A stretch of DNA of 41,310 nucleotides from NCBI GenBank assembly GCA_001724355.1, contig MEEF01000021.1:1-41310 (forward strand), written 5' to 3'. Position numbers and translations under genes: made by a program. The notes beneath the pieces were generated by a model. It made no database searches, was not told the DNA's origin, and was given only the letters and a program-made list of their open reading frames with translations. Of this stretch, positions 38,350 to 41,310 are shown piece by piece (position 1 is the first letter of the stretch; every line of letters begins with the position of its first letter). Source of the DNA: Mesorhizobium sp. SCN 65-20. Its GTDB lineage: Bacteria > Pseudomonadota > Alphaproteobacteria > Rhizobiales > Rhizobiaceae.

Positions 38350-38829
38350 TCAGTGTCTTCCAGGATAGTGCAGGAGGCCTAGGGCGGCGCCCGACGCATG
38401 CGGGCGCGGCGCGGCGGGGGAGGCGACGACTGCCACCGGGGCCGAAACGTCGGCCACGGGTTCGGCGGCGAACATGTAACGCGTCTCGGCATCGTCGGCG
38501 GAGTCCGCCTCGATCACGCCCCAGTGCCGCCAGCCTGCACGGCTGAAGGCTGCGATGCGCAAAGCTCCGCCTTCGAGCGCGACATAGAGCGAAACCAGCA
38601 GCGGCAGGACCGCGGCGGAAAGGCCGAGCCCCGCCCATTCGCTTGCCGCGGCAAATGCGAGGGAGGCGGCGAAGATCAGGGCCGCCTCGAGCCAGAGCCT
38701 GTGCCAGACCAGCCACAGCAGCGGCGCGACGAAGCCGAAGAAATGGAAGCCGTCGCGGATGAAGACGGCGCTTTCCGAGGCTGACTTTCCCGCTGTCGCG
38801 GGCGGCTCCATGACGACATGGATGGCCAT
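38350..38829 (-). CDS. DUF2628 membrane protein inside the his operon
   Basis: A 159-residue small membrane protein of DUF2628 type. After a short charged N-terminus come two or three hydrophobic segments (about 27-45 [20 protein letters not shown], 47-66 and 68-88). A soluble part with [20 protein letters not shown] and an Ala/Pro-rich tail ending LLHYPGRH follow. It begins 2 nt after hisB and ends 1 nt before hisH, so it is locked in the operon. No function is known. Confidence 0.88.
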   Translation of the reverse strand: MAIHVVMEPPATAGKSASESAVFIRDGFHFFGFVAPLLWLVWHRLWLEAALIFAASLAFAAASEWAGLGLSAAVLPLLVSLYVALEGGALRIAAFSRAGWRHWGVIEADSADDAETRYMFAAEPVADVSAPVAVVASPAAPRPHASGAALGLLHYPGRH

Positions 38830-38831
38830 GG

Positions 38832-39431
38832 CTATCCCTTCAGGCTGCCCTTGGTCGAGGGTACTGCGTCAGGCTGGCGCGGATCGCTTTCAAGGGCCAT
38901 GCGCAACGCGCGCGCCACGGCCTTGAAGCAGGTCTCGGCGATGTGATGGTTGTTGGCGCCGTAATGGTTGGTCACGTGCAGCGTGATACCGGCGTTCTGG
39001 GCCAGCGCCTGGAAGAACTCGCGCACCAGCTCGGTATCGAAGGTGCCGATCTTCGGCGCCGAGAAATTCACGTTCCAGACCAGGAACGGACGGCCCGACA
39101 CGTCGATTGCGGCGCGCGTCAGCGTCTCGTCCATGGCGAGGTCGATCGAGGCGTAGCGCATGATGCCACGGCGGTCGCCGAGCGCCTTGGACAGGGCCTG
39201 GCCGAGCGCGATGCCGCAATCCTCGACGGTGTGGTGGTCGTCGATGTGCAGGTCGCCCTTGGCCGAGACCTTCATGTCGATCAGCGAATGCCGCGACAGC
39301 TGGTCGAGCATGTGGTCGAAGAAGCCGACGCCGGTCGCCATCTCCGAGCGGCCGGTGCCGTCGACGTGGACCGAGACGGAAATCTCGGTCTCCTTGGTCT
39401 TGCGGCTGACTTCGGCGGAACGGGGGGCCAT
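38832..39431 (-). CDS. hisB: imidazoleglycerol-phosphate dehydratase
   Basis: HisB, the monofunctional bacterial IGPD, 199 residues, dehydrates imidazole glycerol phosphate. Metal-binding histidine motifs are [26 protein letters not shown] and [12 protein letters not shown]. The start at 39431 ([12 protein letters not shown]) follows AAGGA; an ORF extension upstream of it lacks similarity. There is no fused phosphatase domain. It is the first gene of this his segment. Confidence 0.97.
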   Translation of the reverse strand: MAPRSAEVSRKTKETEISVSVHVDGTGRSEMATGVGFFDHMLDQLSRHSLIDMKVSAKGDLHIDDHHTVEDCGIALGQALSKALGDRRGIMRYASIDLAMDETLTRAAIDVSGRPFLVWNVNFSAPKIGTFDTELVREFFQALAQNAGITLHVTNHYGANNHHIAETCFKAVARALRMALESDPRQPDAVPSTKGSLKG

Positions 39432-39526
39432 GGCGATCCTTGTCCTTAAAAACGTCAGCCTTCTAGCAGCATGATCGGCCGATTGCCAATTGCGCGAAAG
39501 GTCATTTCGCTGCCGCGCGGACCGAT

Positions 39527-39555
39527 TTGCAATCCTTGCCCGGCGGCATACATAT
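39527..39555 (+). promoter_or_regulatory. candidate promoter of hslV
   Basis: TTGCAA (39527-39532), a 17-nt spacer and ACATAT (39550-39555) lie 65-93 nt before the hslV ATG, in the divergent hisB-hslV gap. With the flanking bases it could be read as an alphaproteobacterial RpoH-type element, but the match is loose. Confidence 0.4.
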
Positions 39556-39619
39556 GACGAACTTCCACTCGTAACGCGCAAGCTGCCTCGGCAGGGGCTG
39601 CGCGCCATCGGAGAAACAT

Positions 39620-40168
39620 ATGGCCAATGAACAGAGCATGCACGCCACGACCATCGTGACGGTGCGCAAGGGCGGCAAGGTGGTCATCGCCGGCGACGGC
39701 CAGGTGAGCCTCGGCCAGACCGTCATGAAGGGCAATGCGCGCAAGGTCCGCCGCCTCGGCAAGGGCAACGTGATCGCCGGATTTGCCGGTGCCACCGCCG
39801 ACGCCTTCACCCTTCTCGAAAGGCTCGAAGCCAAGCTCGAGCAGTATCCCGACCAGTTGACGCGCGCCTGCGTCGAACTCGCCAAGGACTGGCGCACCGA
39901 CCGCTATTTGCGCCGCCTCGAAGCGATGATGCTGGTGGCCGACAAGAACGTCTCTTTGGCGCTGACCGGCACCGGCGACGTGCTGGAGCCCGAACATGGC
40001 GTCATGGCCATCGGCTCGGGTGGCAACTACGCGCTGGCCGCGGCCCGCGCGCTGATGGACACCGACAAGGATGCCGAGGAGATCGCCCGCAAGGCGATGC
40101 AGATCGCTGCCGACATCTGCGTCTACACCAACCACAACTTCGTGGTTGAGACGCTCGATGCCGAATAA
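39620..40168 (+). CDS. hslV: HslV peptidase subunit of the HslUV protease
   Basis: HslV (ClpQ) is the threonine protease of the two-ring HslUV complex. It has 182 residues. The mature enzyme should begin at Thr10 in [13 protein letters not shown] after loss of a 9-residue leader (MANEQSMHA). The proteasome-like [11 protein letters not shown] and [14 protein letters not shown] segments are intact. Its partner gene hslU starts at 41285, separated by two uncharacterised genes. Confidence 0.97.
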   Translation: MANEQSMHATTIVTVRKGGKVVIAGDGQVSLGQTVMKGNARKVRRLGKGNVIAGFAGATADAFTLLERLEAKLEQYPDQLTRACVELAKDWRTDRYLRRLEAMMLVADKNVSLALTGTGDVLEPEHGVMAIGSGGNYALAAARALMDTDKDAEEIARKAMQIAADICVYTNHNFVVETLDAE

Positions 40169-40682
40169 GGAAGACGTCTCCTACAGCTTCCGGCCCCTCG
40201 AAAAGAAGGACATGCCGCTGCTTGCCAGATGGCTGGCAGCGCCGCATGTCGCACAGTGGTGGGGTGACAAGGAAACCGAACTGAAAGGCATCGAGGAGGA
40301 CATCGACAGCATTGCCGTCGAGCCCTTCATCATCGAACTCGACGGCAAGCCAATCGGCTACATCCAGAGCTACGATCCGTATCTCGATGACGGCGAGAAC
40401 CCGTTCGAGGACCAGCCGACCGGCACGCTCGGCATCGACCAGTTCATCGGCGAGCCGGATCTCATCGGCAAGGGGCATGGCACCAGGCTGATCGGCGAGT
40501 TCGTGGAGATGCTGTTCGAGGAAGGGGCGCCGCGCGTCATCATCGATCCGGACACGGCCAATACGGTCGCGATCAGGGTCTATGAGAAGGTCGGTTTCCA
40601 CCCGGTTCGCCGTTTCAAGACCGCGACCGGCGAGGCGTTGCTGATGGCGCTCGATGCCGAAGACGAGGAGCTTCCCGCATGA
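40158..40682 (+). CDS. GNAT acetyltransferase resembling aminoglycoside AAC(6')
   Basis: A 174-residue GNAT-fold enzyme that uses acetyl-CoA. The acetyl-CoA loop is [14 protein letters not shown] (about 102-115), preceded by [11 protein letters not shown] and followed by [20 protein letters not shown]. The order and spacing resemble AAC(6')-Ib-type aminoglycoside acetyltransferases, including the GIDQ and YEK-GF elements. The true substrate is unknown and may be a metabolite. It overlaps the hslV end by 11 nt and the next start as ATGA, so it is expressed with hslV. Confidence 0.88.
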   Translation: MPNKEDVSYSFRPLEKKDMPLLARWLAAPHVAQWWGDKETELKGIEEDIDSIAVEPFIIELDGKPIGYIQSYDPYLDDGENPFEDQPTGTLGIDQFIGEPDLIGKGHGTRLIGEFVEMLFEEGAPRVIIDPDTANTVAIRVYEKVGFHPVRRFKTATGEALLMALDAEDEELPA

Positions 40683-41281
40683 ATGCATCGCAGGACCTCG
40701 CGGCAGACGAGGCGCAACGCCAGAAACTCGGCGTGTGGCTGCTGGTCGCGGCCCTGCTGATCGCGGGACAGGCTGTGGCACTCTACTGGATGGGCCATCC
40801 GGCGATCTGCAAATGCGGATACGTCAAGCTGTGGCACGGGGTGGTGCAAAGCTCGGAGAACTCGCAGCACATCTCCGACTGGTACACCTTCTCGCACGTC
40901 ATCCACGGCTTCCTCTTCTATGCGCTGCTCAGCTGGATCGCGCCGAAGAGTTCGCTCGGCTTCCGGCTGGCCGTGGCCGTGGGCATCGAGGTGGCGTGGG
41001 AGCTGGTCGAAAACAGCGACTTCGTCATCAACCGCTATCGCGAGGCGACCATTTCCCTCGACTACTATGGCGACAGCGTCCTCAATTCGGTGTTCGACAC
41101 GCTGGCCATGGTGCTGGGCTTTGTGATGGCCGCACGGCTTCCTATATGGAGCATCGTGGCCCTCGCACTCATCTTCGAAATCGGCGTCGGCTACGTCATC
41201 CGAGACAATCTGACGCTCAACGTCATCATGCTGCTGCATCCCTTCGACTCCATCAGGCAGTGGCAAGCAGGAATTGTGTGA
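40679..41281 (+). CDS. DUF2585 (UPF0314) membrane protein
   Basis: A 200-residue inner-membrane protein of the UPF0314/DUF2585 family, conserved in Rhizobiales. It has four or more hydrophobic segments (about 18-38, 75-90, 97-112, 138-155, 160-178). It contains a Cys-x-Cys pair ([11 protein letters not shown]) and a conserved polar stretch [32 protein letters not shown] follows. Function is unknown. It is coupled by ATGA to the GNAT gene and ends 3 nt before hslU. Confidence 0.92.
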   Translation: MNASQDLAADEAQRQKLGVWLLVAALLIAGQAVALYWMGHPAICKCGYVKLWHGVVQSSENSQHISDWYTFSHVIHGFLFYALLSWIAPKSSLGFRLAVAVGIEVAWELVENSDFVINRYREATISLDYYGDSVLNSVFDTLAMVLGFVMAARLPIWSIVALALIFEIGVGYVIRDNLTLNVIMLLHPFDSIRQWQAGIV

Positions 41282-41284
41282 CCC

Positions 41285-41310
41285 ATGAGTAATTTCTCCC
41301 CCCGCGAGAC
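41285..41310 (+). CDS. hslU: HslU ATPase subunit, first codons only
   Basis: The last 26 nt encode MSNFSPRE, the conserved N-terminus of HslU, the AAA+ unfoldase that feeds HslV. Context (hslV upstream, DUF2585 3 nt before) supports it strongly. The rest lies outside the window. Confidence 0.85.

Overview
The window is a gene-dense, GC-rich stretch of chromosome from an alphaproteobacterium of the order Rhizobiales/Hyphomicrobiales. It most resembles the Mesorhizobium/Aminobacter/Phyllobacteriaceae group; the genus is an inference from remembered protein similarity and gene order. Diagnostic blocks are chvI-chvG-hprK-manX-ptsH-ahcY-divL, trpFBA-accD-folC with convergent trxA-addA-addB-murU-tsaE/amgK, and the his cluster beside hslV...hslU. 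I see no rRNA, tRNA, CRISPR array, insertion sequence, phage gene or integration scar. Both edges cut genes: pheT on the left and hslU on the right.

Layout. 1-4510 (minus strand): translation genes infC, an ICMT-like membrane methyltransferase, rpmI, rplT, pheS, a small ASCH-domain gene and pheT. Candidate promoters precede infC and rpmI, and a hairpin with a U-tract lies between rplT and pheS. 4712-8039 (plus): an alpha/beta hydrolase, a BenE-type transporter, a DUF2852 membrane protein with a strong terminator, and a YgjP-type metalloprotease. 8142-13222 (plus): trpF, trpB (TTG start), trpA, accD (no cysteines) and folC, ending at a bidirectional terminator shared with trxA. 13303-25137 (minus): trxA and addA, then addB, murU and a TsaE-AmgK fusion chained by 4-nt stop/start overlaps, then a DivL-type pseudo-histidine kinase with tyrosine at the phosphoacceptor site. 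25336-30708 (minus): ahcY with its own terminator and a palindromic operator candidate, the transport-less PTS proteins HPr and EIIA, HprK, and the ChvG/ChvI two-component system. 30709-31066 is a divergent regulatory region with an AT-rich repeat array. 31067-34510 (plus): pckA, arfB, a BON-LysM protein and alkB. 34520-39431 (minus): coaA, hisE, hisF, hisA, a DUF1330 gene, hisH, a DUF2628 membrane gene and hisB. 39620-41310 (plus): hslV, an AAC(6')-like GNAT acetyltransferase, DUF2585 and the start of hslU.

How the genes work together. The window is mostly core metabolism and regulation in tightly coupled operons. Many junctions are 4-nt ATGA or GTGA overlaps, which fix start codons that would otherwise be ambiguous. 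ChvG/ChvI, HprK, EIIA and HPr form a regulatory cluster with no sugar permease, next to the gluconeogenic gene pckA. AmgK and MurU form a peptidoglycan-sugar recycling pair. AhcY, DivL and the AddAB machine are housekeeping functions.

I found no convincing new defence or mobile system. The best leads are: the ASCH gene overlapped into pheST; the leader hairpin of rpmI-rplT; the zinc-ribbon-less AccD; the repeat array between chvI and pckA; the ahcY operator; uncharacterised genes coupled into the his operon; and an aminoglycoside-acetyltransferase-like gene inside hslVU.
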